Made by a program: the position numbers and the translations under genes. A DNA stretch of 28,452 bases from Cudoniella acicularis (lineage: Eukaryota > Ascomycota > Leotiomycetes > Helotiales > Helotiaceae). The notes beneath the pieces are model-generated. The model was given only the letters and a program-made list of their open reading frames with translations. It was not told where the DNA came from and did not search any database. The stretch lies in contig JAAMPI010000671.1 in NCBI GenBank assembly GCA_013054445.1, positions 1 to 28,452 on the forward strand, in the 5' to 3' direction. Positions 9,050-18,089 of the stretch are shown here, one piece after another (position 1 is the first letter of the stretch; each line of letters begins with the position of its first letter).

Positions 9050-9626
9050 CTACTCCTCCTCAGCTATCTTCGTGTAAATCTTCTTAGATCTAACCTTCAA
9101 CTTCTTGTCTTCTCTAAAAGCGTCCACGATGTGGAATTGCAACTTATCCTTCAGATACTCGTCTCTTAAACCATTAAGATAACCTTCAACCTCCATAACC
9201 TCTATTGCTACCCTTTAGGGAAGATCTATGTTTGCGTTATAAGCTGGATGACGACGGCTTTTTCGGAACAGTAGCTGGGTCCGTAGCAATATCACCTAAA
9301 CCCGACGTAAATTGGGACTTTTGTTTAGCATTGGTGGCATGAGACGCAACTTGACTAGCAATGGCCAAAGAATCATTGTTGTTTGAAGTTGAGGAACCTT
9401 GGGGATGTGATTTTGAAATGAAGGTGGAAGAACCGTTGCGGTGACGAGGAGTTCAACTGGGCAAACTCTTGGAATGTTGCTTTCTTTTGGTGTTCGATTC
9501 GGAATCGGAATCGGAATCGCAGGTGAGGTCAATGAAGCGCTTGTTGCCTGTGACATGTTTTACCATTGTAATCTTAGTAGAACCGGAGTCGGAATCAGAA
9601 TCAGCAGTGAGGTCGATGGAAGACAT
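9050..9626 (-). pseudogene. Broken gene for a disordered protein with two SUMO-interacting-like motifs
   Basis: From ATG at 9626 the first 57 residues contain two near-identical motifs, SIDLTADSDSDSG and FIDLTCDSDSDSE. Hydrophobic-D-L-T followed by an acidic Ser/Asp run is the classic SUMO-interacting motif. A basic patch (TKRKQ) follows. TGA at 9453-9455 ends this frame, but reading on gives ~70 residues of Ser/Asn/Gln-rich sequence. A frameshift in the T run at 9258-9263 and a TAA at 9215-9217 then lead into a helical, charged segment (VMEVEGYLNGLRDEYL, FREDKKLKVRSKKIY) closing at TAG 9050-9052. The continuity of coding character across three lesions argues for a decayed gene of ~190 codons. 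A 57-residue product is still possible. No family recognised; it shares a 128-bp divergent promoter with the next entry. Confidence 0.5.
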
Positions 9627-9754
9627 GATGACAAAGGTGTTTGGATTGAGATGTTCTTGTGATAGTATATATTGAATAGGGGTGTGAAGAAGCGCAGATA
9701 AATAATTCAGAAGTGCAAATTCAGCTTTCACTGGCCTCGTTGACTCTGGAGTCA

Positions 9755-10378
9755 ATGAATTCCTCTGATTTTGCAGACAAGAAACTTGATAGAATTAGCA
9801 AGATGTTATTAGAAGGCGAGAGAAAAAAGGATATGGATGAGTACCTCAACTTGAACCCCAGAAATGAGATGCTGATGGAAAAACCAGCTCAGGTTGCGCC
9901 CGTGGATGTTCAAAAGCAGAGACGGTGGATAGAGAGAAGAACGTCGAAAGCAGAAGCTCAAGATCAAATTAGGCTTCACGCGTTGGTTCGGGGCATTGGG
10001 GTGGTGGCGGGAGACTTGATTTTCTAGGCGAAAAGTTGATTGGTTTGCACCTTCATCAAGTTGCGATAGAAAGGCAAGGAGAACCTTTGCTTGATGAATA
10101 CCTCAACTTGGGTTCGAGAGTTGGGAACTTGATTGCAGAATCTGCCTTGAGTTGTGCTAATGGTTGTAGACAAAGGGGGATTAAGAGTTCGAGAGTTGAA
10201 AAGTAGAAACCAAGAGGGGGTTGAGGGTGGAGCTTTGTAGCTGAGTTGCAATAGTTGTTGGTTCAGGGTAGCTTCATGGGAAGAAAGTGAATTACTTGAG
10301 TTGCCTGACCAAGAAATTGACTCTGTTCGCAAAAGAAGTTTTGAAGGCGAGGAAAAGGACGCAGGCTGGTTCTCTTAG
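9755..10378 (+). pseudogene. Broken charged-protein gene with a repeated DEYLNL motif
   Basis: ATG at 9755 opens 90 codons rich in Lys, Glu and Arg (LDRISKMLLEGERKKDMDEYL), ending at TAG 10025-10027. Another frame continues with coding-like sequence (LDFLGEKLIGLHLHQVA), including DEYLNL again, to TAG 10204-10206. The original frame then resumes (ELLELPDQEIDSVRKRSF) to TAG 10376-10378. An 18-bp DNA word covering DEYLNL occurs at 9836-9853 and 10093-10110 with one mismatch. This could be a frameshifted gene, a spliced gene whose introns I could not place, or an internal duplication. No family recognised. Confidence 0.35.
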
Positions 10379-11140
10379 ATCAGTTTCTCACCTTAAGCTC
10401 CGAGGTCGAAGTGTTGTCCAAATGAATTTGCCTTGAACTGTACGGATGCGCTCTACATTCTCGAAAGCTGTAAGCAGAGTCTCTTACTATTGAAGTTAAA
10501 GGTAAAATCAAATCAAATATCAAGGCTCAATTCCAAAATATTCATAAACTAACTGATCTGAGAGGTGTTTTAAAGAGACCTGGAGACAAGTGCCTTAAAA
10601 ACACAAGCCTCCGCTCTTAGGAGAGACAATAGAAAAAGCGAAGCCCTAAAACCCATATAAAGGAGGCCAACTCTACAGATCAGATATTTTCGAGTTAACA
10701 GTAGTGTATTGCATTGCACTCAACGTACTGGAAATTTTTTCTTCGAGGACTTGAATATAACACAGCCATTTCTGAGAGAAACCTGAAAAGGTTAGCGGTG
10801 GCCGAGAAAGTCTTCATCCAACGAATAGCTGAATATCGAGGCAGGTCACAGCGATTGAATAAATAAGAGCTCGACAACCAAACAACAAACTAAACAGACA
10901 AACCTCCAATTTGGCAGAACTAAAATTCTCGGCCGACTTAGAAGGAAGGTTTTTACAGGTCAAACAAGGCAGCGACTTAGTAAATAACCTTCGATTTGCT
11001 ATACGAAGTATGTGATTTGCAATCACCCTTATGAGTCGTGTTTCCTTCTCGCAAAATCTCTCTCTTGCTCGTCCTTCAAGCCATGTAGAAATTGCAACAC
11101 TCCTGTCCATATCGTCAATCTCGCTGATTCTGTCCCTCCT
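10379..11140. other. Gene-free stretch with opposed TATA-like sites
   Basis: No gene is supported. A plus-strand CATATAAAGG at about 10651 and a minus-strand GATATAAAAGG at about 11137 face each other. The longest frame here (minus, 10814-11203) has no family signature. It could be an old LTR or promoter remnant, but no matching terminal repeats were found. Confidence 0.35.
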
Positions 11141-11231
11141 TTTATATCCCACCACACTACCCCGCACCTCGCTTAGGAATCTGCCCCTATCCACAATCAA
11201 CACCCATTTCTCACAACGTCAGCACAACTAA

Positions 11232-11747
11232 ATGAGTAAATATATACTTTCTTCCTTAGTCTCTACAAATTCAGGACACACTGTATTCTCTCCGTTACAA
11301 AAATCCACATCCACTTCTCCCAAATTCAACGCATTCTCCACAACACGTGATCGAAACCCCCTTGTCAAGCGCGGAGCGAAATAAAACCCTTGACTAATAT
11401 CTTTTTGCAGCGTGTCAATTCATTGCGATAGCTTCGAAGGGCGAGCATGACAAGCTTTCACTTCTTTCCGGAGAGACGATCGGGAGTGATTTGCCACACG
11501 CACTGCTCGATATTCCGCGGCAGAGCAGTAGACGTTTGTTAGGTACTTCAAAACTACTTAATTGAATTTCTATTTATTTCTGACAGCAAATGTCACGCTC
11601 TGTCGCCGTAACTTCAGCTCTGTCAAAAACAAAATTCGGTCGATTGATAGGCTGCTTGTTATTAACGCGATTATGCCCTATTCCGCCGCTATTATAATTC
11701 CCATCCCTCCAGATATCGTGCCATCTCCTTGGACTCAAACTGTATGA
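11232..11747 (+). CDS. Possible three-exon gene of unknown function
   Basis: Exons 11232-11346, 11411-11542 and 11587-11747 join in phase to about 135 residues. Intron 1 has GTGATC, a GACTAAT branch and TTTTTGCAG; intron 2 has GTACTT and CTGACAG. A TATA-like CTTTTATATC and a pyrimidine-rich leader lie ~90 bp upstream. The middle exon reads as ordinary protein (CQFIAIASKGEHDKLSLL, ETIGSDLPHALLDIPRQSSR) and the last has a hydrophobic run (YSAAIIIPIPP). No family is recognised. The donors are weak. The 3' end overlaps the minus-strand decayed gene by 56 bp, tail to tail. It may equally be a relic. Confidence 0.35.
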
Positions 11748-12212
11748 AATGAAGAAGTGGACCTAAGTTCAGGATGGGGTCCAAAGGTGTCGCGTCTGTG
11801 TGGACAAAGAGGTGTCCAATATCCGAGAGGTTTTTAAAGTACTTAAACAGTTCTCTCGACAGAGAGAACCTTTTGTCTTTCCCCAGCTTCTTGAACTCCC
11901 GGACTACGGCGTCCACGTTCTCTAATATTTTTACCAAGGACCATATTACGTGAACTCGGGCTGCTGCGGTGGCGTCATCCACGTACTGTATTTTACTCCC
12001 TAGAACGACATCAGGTGCGTATTCTCATGGCTGAGTCGCCTTGTCAGACAAGAAAATGAAGGAAGCTGTAAAGAAATCACGGTAGGTTCAAATAAATGCA
12101 AATAGCCTTTGTATCATCAATGTGCCCAGGTACCATACAAGAACTCCGGAATGACCTGCCCCCCAGTAAGATTGAACAAACTTTTATGCCCTTGATATCC
12201 ACGAGAAAAACT
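11692..12212 (-). pseudogene. Broken helical-protein gene next to ku80
   Basis: Exon pieces 12134-12212 (start not found) and 11692-12065 join in phase over an intron with a GTACCT donor and TTCTTTACAG acceptor. The first piece reads LFNLTGGQVIPEFLY. The second reads FIFLSDKATQP, then an in-frame TGA at 12025-12027, then ~110 codons of coherent helical sequence (KIQYVDDATAAARVHVIW, NVDAVVREFKKLGKD, LFKYFKNLSDIGHLF) to a stop at 11692-11694. The single TGA could derive from CGA. No upstream ATG is in frame, so the 5' part is lost or lies in an unseen exon. The family is unrecognised. It ends up just downstream of the ku80 stop. Confidence 0.4.
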
Positions 12213-12259
12213 TCAATAATAACACACAAATTTTAACACCGGTAGAGGCCAACTAACAT

Positions 12260-14785
12260 CTATTTAGACCAAGTTGGTAAATCCGTCTTCAGTGAATAGA
12301 ACTAGAAAGTACGTTAGCTCATGATATTGAGGAATGTGAAGTAGAAAGCTCCATACCGCAGCAGCTTCTTCGGCAGATACTTCAGACTGCTCTACTGTTT
12401 GATGGTCAATCAAACCAAGCCCCAAATTTCTGAGTTGCAAAAAGAATTCCCTCCTGTTACCACCCCTGTCCCCATCAAGATTTCCGGTCAGAATCTTATG
12501 CTTCAAATCGCGAATGAAGTCATTGTAAATTTCTGGTGTTTCCAAAGAAATCAATTCTTCTCGCAAAACCTTAATGTTTTCAGCTGCTCTGTCGTAACCA
12601 GTTTCTCCAGTAGCGTCTTTCACAAGGTCACATATAATGCGAGACATTTGCTTGGCGGCATCATGGATGCTGCTGTCTGATGTCGTATTCGCAAGGATCT
12701 GTTTAAGGTCGGGAATAGAATTCTCTTTGGAGATCTTCTGGGCTCGCCCTCGATCAAGCAAAGAGTCAACGTCCAGGCCAGACAGTGGCTTGATGGGATC
12801 GCGCTTAAAACGACTGCCTTTCTTTTTGGGTGGTACTAGAAAGATTTAGATTATGCCCAAAATGGAATCGGGATTTGCGGAAGTATTACCTCTCTTTACA
12901 GATGCAGCCTCTACAAGTTTCTCTAGTTTTGAGGCTGAGCTTTTAACTAGTTCGGGTGGTGGATTTGACCATTTCATAAGTATGTCTGGAGGAGGATCAA
13001 CTGGTTCGGTTGGATAGACAGCACGGTTGCGTATCGCTTGGTTTATCCGATGAACTACTGGGGAGTAGGTCTCGTCTATCTTCATATATTCTGTGGGTTG
13101 CCTGGGATAAATTAGACGGTTCTTGTCTTCAAAGAGATAACACATACCCATCATCATCCTTGCCAAATGTTGAAAGATCCATAGTATCAACGTAATCACT
13201 CGTGGCCTTCTCTAAATCATCAGAAGGAAGATTCCTGTGTTTTGTTACCGTCACTCCAGAGGTTGTGATAACCCGATCGAGGGGTGGAAATCGATAAACT
13301 CGAACATCCTCCGCAAAAGGAAGAGGCACGTCGATCAAAGCCTCCAAATCAGGTTCGATCGAGGGTGCAAGCAGGACAATGAGAGGGTCTTTGCCGTCTT
13401 TTAGCACGATTCTGGCTACAGCATAAGATTCCATCTCGTAGAGAGCATGGATAAAAGATGAGAGAGCCAACTTGGCCTTATCATTGACACTCTGAGCGAC
13501 AGTGATGCAACTTTCCCCCATGTTTAAGTAGGGTTCGTACTAGAAATTATCAGAGAGGATATAAAATAAGGAAGTCATGGCCCTAACCTTGTCTGACGGG
13601 ATGAATCCAATAATCGTGAAGCTTTCCAAAGTCTCAAGTTTCGTCACATTCTCATCGGATTCGCTAATGTGAACAGCAGTCCTGCCATAGGCGTAGCCTT
13701 TTGCCAAATCATCCCGCTCGACATCTCTTCTTCCTCCAGGTGCGGAAACATCATTTACTTTATAAGTGACGGCGCTTTTGACCAAGGAAAGATCTGGCGC
13801 ATCTTGCATTTCAGTGTCTCCCTGAACCGTGTTTGACGATTGGACACTGCTCTCCCCATCTGTAGGAGTACTTCGAGTAACGAAGCTGCTTGCAGATGGT
13901 GGCTTTGCAGCTTTGGTTCTGAAATATCTCTTCACATCAATATAGAGGGCAGTTTCGGGATATTTTTCGAAATCTCCAAGTGATAGTTTGCCGATATATG
14001 TGGTATAGGGCTTGGAAATTTTCGGCTTCGGAATCGAGAGGTCCTGCACAACTTCGGCAGCAGTAGCAAAAGTGGCATTATTACATTTTTCGGTCAGTGA
14101 TTTGAAAATTGCTTCGTTTCTTCTCTAAAGATTTGTTAGTAGGAATGAGAAGAGATAAGCATTGGTGTCTGACCTTTTGTGCGGGTTTGTCTTCCTCTTT
14201 GAAACCAAAATCGGGGTCGTCAAAGTCAACCCCACTAAATACTGTTAACTTTTTGCCGTTGCTAATGCGCCTGAAAACTCACATTATAAGAAGTTCGATT
14301 CCGAATTCGTTAATCTTCTCTGCAGCGGCGTCCAAGTCCGAGTCGTCCATTACCCCTTGTCCGTTGGTCACCAGCACAATCTTCCGTGTATATTTTCCAG
14401 GCTTTCCGCTTTTCAACGTCGTAAAGGTTTCGATCATCCGTACCGCGACAATAATTGCCGATAATGCATCACCGGCATCGGTAGAGCTAGGGGTGATATC
14501 CCGCTTCAAGTCGGAGAGATGGCTCATCTCTATCGGTCCAAGTACCTTGAGCACGGTGATATTCTCGTAGCCTTCTGGGTCATCTAAAGGGATGTTTGTC
14601 TCGTCATTGCGCAGACCTAATACACCAACTCCCCACGTTACTCTGTTGGCAGCCATCGTCAATGCGATCTTTTCCCAAACGTATCGCATGCCATATTGAA
14701 GGTCGCTTTCGGTTCTTCCATTGTGAATTTCTCTTGTCGATTGACCTTGATCGACAATATAGACAGTTGCTTGCTTATCGGCCAT
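12260..14785 (-). CDS. ku80: Ku80, DNA end-binding subunit of the Ku heterodimer
   Basis: Ku80 pairs with Ku70, encircles broken DNA ends in the nucleus, and starts non-homologous end joining; it also acts at telomeres. Seven exons (14283-14785, 14174-14234, 13588-14124, 13148-13539, 12890-13101, 12357-12835, 12260-12301) join in phase to 741 residues, close to the usual fungal length. Introns are 46-55 nt. The N-terminus ([23 protein letters not shown], then [13 protein letters not shown]) is the vWA-like domain. The beta-barrel core follows ([34 protein letters not shown]). A basic linker [12 protein letters not shown] at ~570 may be a nuclear signal, followed by the helical C-terminal domain. 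The last intron is open in frame; splicing gives an EEAAAFYSLKTD end, while retention would give an alternative tail to 12264. Divergent from the DUF4149 gene. Confidence 0.95.
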
Positions 14786-14915
14786 GGCGTCGCGTGTATT
14801 CGATGGATTTCGATGTTTGCTGAATGCTGACGCGGATGAAAGAAGCTGGAGCGGGTTGAATCCAAGGCAGACGCGCAGGTCGCGAAGTCGCCGCGAACAA
14901 ACGTGACCTTGGTCC

Positions 14916-15002
14916 TACGGCGGGCCCTTAGCGATAGTGGCCGTTTTTATGCGATATTGCGATATGCTGACTTGCGATCTTACGATTATGCCTACGAACC
15001 CT
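14916..15002 (+). repeat. Left terminal inverted repeat of the transposon
   Basis: It pairs with the reverse complement of 15352-15429. Identity is strong in blocks (CCTTAGCGATAGTGGC; GATATTGCGATAT; GATTATGCCTAC), with a 9-bp insertion in this arm. Confidence 0.88.
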
Positions 15003-15110
15003 CGATTTTATATTACATAGGTAGTAATTAGAGGCTAGGGCACGTATAATTATTTATAATATTTAGTTTCTTTTTATATATCTTCGAAAATAGTAAGCGA
15101 GGATATTGAA

Positions 15111-15229
15111 TTCCAGGGGGTGTAGTATACTAGATTTTAGGGGGTAAGTACGCTAAATTCTAGGGAGTGCGCTAAATTCTAGAGGGTGAGCACGCTAAAC
15201 TTTAGGGGCGGCGCTGAATTCTAGGGACC
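15111..15229. repeat. Tandem sub-repeats inside the transposon
   Basis: Five units and a part unit start at 15111, 15135, 15158, 15177, 15200 and 15219, of 24, 23, 19, 23, 19 and 11 bp. The consensus is about TTCTAGGGGGTAAGTACGCT followed by AAA; the 19-bp units lack four internal bases. The core (CTAGGGAGTG, AGTACGCT) is shared with the 23-bp array at 2619-2710. Confidence 0.8.
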
Positions 15230-15351
15230 TTTATAACTTATATTAACGCTATAAATATATATTTTTTCGAATACGCACCTAAATAATTCAACTAGTGGAA
15301 ACGACAGGATACTCGGTAGCCCTCTACGTCACTTATTTAGGGTGCAATTAT

Positions 15352-15429
15352 AGGGTGGGTAGGCATAATCGCAATTTCACAAGTTGGTATATCGCAATAT
15401 CCAGCCACTATCGCTAAGGACCCGCCGTA
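15352..15429 (-). repeat. Right terminal inverted repeat of the transposon
   Basis: Reverse complement partner of 14916-15002. It ends CCCGCCGTA and is followed directly by the TTGGTCC target duplication. Confidence 0.88.
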
Positions 15430-15563
15430 TTGGTCCTCGGCTCCTTGGATCCCGCCTCTGCTTTAGCCTTGGTGTCATTGAAGTCGGACCATATCTTCAA
15501 TCACTTTACAATTGTGAAACTAGCTCTCGATTTCAAACAAATACATTTGATTCAAGGCCCAAT

Positions 15564-16286
15564 ATGCCCGACCTTTCGCTCTTTAAGTCTCCAGCTCCAT
15601 ACCATATTATAGCGTTCGTGTTCCCTCGATTCAATTAGGATTCAGCAAGACTGACCTTTAGCAGATATGGAAGTCTGCTTGGAACTCAATTCTTCCAGGT
15701 GAGTAGTCTGTGGCAGAATTACCACGCCCTGAATGACTTGTGCTAACCCATTGTTCCGGCAGAGCTTTATTGGCAGTGTTGTAGCATACAAAACGCTTAC
15801 GCGACCCCAATTTTCCCAACTACAACAGAAGATCTTCCCCATATACTTTGGCATACAAACCGCGCTACCAGTTGTTCTCGCGTTGACATATCCCGGATCT
15901 GGGAATCCGTTAGGCACAGCATCAGGTCTGTCGGGCACGTTCGCAGAGACAAATCGATGGAGCGTGCTCGTCCCAGTGGCCACGATGTTCGTGACTGGAC
16001 TTGTTAACATGGTGTTTATTGGCCCTGCGACAACGAAGCTTATGAGGGAAAGGAAAGTTCAAGGTAAGCTCTCTGCTATTTTGATGGTATAAACAGCTTG
16101 CTGATGTTGCCTACCACAGAAACTCGAGATGGAAAGAAAAGCTACGATCCTCCCCCACATTCTCAGGAAATGCAGGAGCTAAACCAAGCATTTAGCAAAA
16201 TGCATAGCATATCTTCCTTAGTGAACTTGGGGGCGTTCATTGCTGCGCTGTGGTATGGTTTTTCTCTTGCGGCAAGAATACAATAG
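15564..16286 (+). CDS. DUF4149/TMEM205-like four-helix membrane protein
   Basis: Exons 15564-15613, 15665-15698, 15763-16063 and 16120-16286 join to 183 residues. Introns are 51, 64 and 56 nt with CTGAC/CTAAC-type branches. The first donor is GTTCGT, chosen because only this phase gives the family's YGSLLGTQFFQSFIG. Hydrophobic segments lie at about residues 12-35 (IIAYGSLLGTQFF), 60-80 (TALPVVLAL), 100-125 (VLVPVATMFVTGLVNMVFIGP) and near the end (LVNLGAFIAALWYGFSLA). FIGPATTKLMRER and FSKMHSISSLVNL are characteristic of this family. TMEM205-like proteins are small membrane proteins of unclear role; the human one is linked to drug export. The start codon lies 135 bp after the transposon, so its ancestral shared promoter with ku80 has been split. 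Confidence 0.9.
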
Positions 16287-16865
16287 CAGCAAAAACGCAA
16301 TGAAAATGTACATATTAGGTTACGAAATCGTACATACGCACATGGCATTAATGACGCGGAATTAAGGTTACCCTGGCTTTCAGGTGAGTACATCGATGCA
16401 TATTTATTGCTTATTCCCGCTATCGCTCACGAAATACTGCTCCTCCCAAGCCTCTCGAGGCGTCCCATGCCTTGAAACGTGTTGGTCAAAGCAGTCACAA
16501 AACCTCTCCAGTAAGGTTTTGTTTCGTCTTCCCAAAACTACCACAAATCCTTCAATCCTCGTATTCATACTCCATCAACTTGATGATTCCACAGCAAAAA
16601 AAATCCCTAGACATACCATTGGCCAGCGAACCACCCCTGTGGCTGCATATTCAAGCGAGGCTGCAAACTGTCAGACGGATGATTCCATGAGCATACCACC
16701 GTATATTCATGACGATTTCCATAACCTTTCTTCCTCAAACAATTCAGCATGCATTTCTTCTATTTAGTCGTACGACTCAAAAAGCTCTCCAAGAGAAGAC
16801 TCGCGAAGTCAACATTCACAAGAAGCGTGTCGCAGCTTCTCGGGTCTTCGCAGAAACCGACGACC
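16287..16865 (+). other. Intergenic: 3' flank of DUF4149 gene and promoter of 2EXR copy 4
   Basis: No gene is supported. Pyrimidine-rich, with several short frames of low-complexity translation. The frame of the next gene is open back to 16749, but its ATG at 16749 lies in the leader. Confidence 0.45.
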
Positions 16866-17718
16866 ATGGGCTCTTTCACCCTGTTTCGCAAACTACCGCC
16901 CGAATTGCGGCTTCAAATCTGGGAATACACCAAACCAGAAGCCCGTACAATAGAATTCACCTGGAACTCCAAAGCACGAAGCATCGTATCTACAACAGCT
17001 ACACCCACCATCTTACACCTCTGCCAAGAATCCCGCCAACTTTTCATTCGAGCCTACACCCCCGTGCAATTCGGAGAAAGCACCCACATCACGCTCATCG
17101 ATTTCAACCAAGATACCATCTTCTTCGGCCGCGGTTGTCAACGCTCTGTTCCTAGCGGCCTCACCAATTCCTGGGTAATGCACAACCTCAAAATCATCCA
17201 CGACATTTCCACTTCAGTATCCCTGCAGCAGAATCTCCGCATAGCCGCCTTTGACTGCGGTTTCATCCGCGCCATTGAGTCCGGGAATCGCAGCCAGGGG
17301 ATGCAAGATATCTTGCGCAAATTGGAAAATCTCTCAGAGATAATTCTTGTCCGTGGAAAGCCTTCAAAGAGAGATGAAAATGTGCGCTGCAATCATACTG
17401 GCACGCATTCATTTATGGCAATTGAGAATAATGAATGCGAGAGGTGTGTAGAGACTTGCTCGGCGTATCAAAGGATGTATCTTGCGTATGAAGCTGCGGG
17501 GATCGAGAGGGAGATCAAGTTTTCTTCTTGTGATGTGATTCCTGGGGAATTGGTGAGAGCGGCGAGAGGGTTGGATTCTGGAACTAGGTCTGTTGTTTCT
17601 GGGCTTGATTTTGTGGCGAGAGTGAGGAGCAGGTCCAGGTAAGTGGGTTATATTTTTCTTCTATTTTCCTATGTTGCAAGTACTAATTCCCTTCAGCGCT
17701 TCCACGGATACACCTTAA
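16866..17718 (+). CDS. 2EXR-domain protein, copy 4 (intact, divergent)
   Basis: The ATG at 16866 sits in an ideal GACCATGG context and is followed at once by the 2EXR domain: FRKLPPELRLQIWEY, ARTIEF, TPTILHLCQESRQLF, then LIDFNQDTIFFG at about residues 78-88. Two exons, 16866-17638 and 17697-17718, give 264 residues. The intron has GTAAGT, a TACTAAT branch and TTCAG, and the last exon adds only ASTDTP after the split Ser codon. Unsplicing would end the protein after one more codon. The C-terminal half has a Cys/His cluster (CNHTGTH, then CERCVETC at about residues 197-223) absent from copies 1-3, a possible metal site. Function unknown. It is not part of the tandem trio, and its domain is nearer the standard 2EXR pattern than copy 3. 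Confidence 0.85.
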
Positions 17719-17734
17719 AACGCAATTAACTCTT

Positions 17735-18088
17735 TTAGAATACATTGCGGACAATTTTGTTCTGCTCCCTGCCACCTGGGAGGTTGAAAACAGCTTTCAT
17801 TCCGCAAGCCTGGCAGGCTGCTGCTCTTGGGCTTCTTGGCGAAGAACAAGGCGCTACGTCATAAATACAACAGTCATTTATCAATCCAGAAACAAAGTTT
17901 GTGTTCAAGCGCATGAATCTTACCACACAAATCTCCCCCACATATCACAAGATCACCCGGACTTTGCTTTCAGAACTGAAAATTCTTTGCGACCCTGCAG
18001 TCATTCAAGAGCATCCTTACATGGTGGCATTGGAGGGGGCATCCTGGGAATATTAACGCATAGGCCAATGTGTCTTGCCTGCTCTCAT
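17735..18088 (-). pseudogene. Decayed Cys-rich small-protein gene
   Basis: Two pieces, about 18088-17924 and 17853-17735, join in phase over an intron at 17854-17923 (GTAAGA donor, GACGTAG acceptor). The frame is Cys-rich and coding-like: FPGCPLQCHHVRMLLNDC, then SPGDLVICGGDLCAPC, then AACQACGMKAVFNLPGG, ending NVF-stop. The Cys spacing (C-x3-C-x2-C and C-x2-C) suggests zinc or disulfide bonding. An in-frame TGA at 17970-17972 interrupts NFQF-stop-KQSPGD; Trp is a natural candidate for the lost residue. No in-frame ATG was found at the 5' end, so an exon may be missing. No family named. It is convergent with 2EXR copy 4, whose stop lies 17 bp away. Confidence 0.45.
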
Positions 18089-18089
18089 G

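Larger units (their letters stand above)
14909..15436. mobile_element. Non-autonomous TIR transposon (MITE-like), ~514 bp
   Basis: The element spans 14916-15429 between direct repeats TTGGTCC at 14909-14915 and 15430-15436; TTGGTCCT would be an 8-bp match. Its ends are long inverted repeats starting TACGGCGGG and continuing CCTTAGCGATAGTGGC, GATATTGCGATAT, GATTATGCCTAC. The left one is ~87 bp and the right ~78 bp, the difference being a 9-bp insertion (TTTTTATGC) in the left. The centre is AT-rich, carries tandem ~19-24-bp sub-repeats and has no transposase. A 7-8-bp duplication with long TIRs suits a Mutator-like or hAT-like derivative; I cannot choose. The TIRs differ mainly by transitions, so the insertion is not very recent. 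It sits in the shared ku80/DUF4149 promoter. Confidence 0.88.

Noticed and set aside
10814..11203. 129-codon minus-strand frame as a gene
   Set aside because: No family signature, low-complexity flanks and no splice or start support beyond a TATA-like word.
12264..12356. Unspliced C-terminus of Ku80
   Set aside because: The segment has a full donor, a CTAAC branch 10 nt from a TTTCTAG acceptor, and removal keeps an open frame. Retention as an alternative form cannot be excluded.
14916..15429. Tc1/mariner-type element with a TA target duplication
   Set aside because: TA does flank CGGCGGG on both sides, but the TTGGTCC direct repeat just outside is a longer and more telling duplication, with TA belonging to the inverted repeat.
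15642..16010. Minus-strand frame opposite the DUF4149 gene
   Set aside because: Antisense shadow of a recognised membrane protein.
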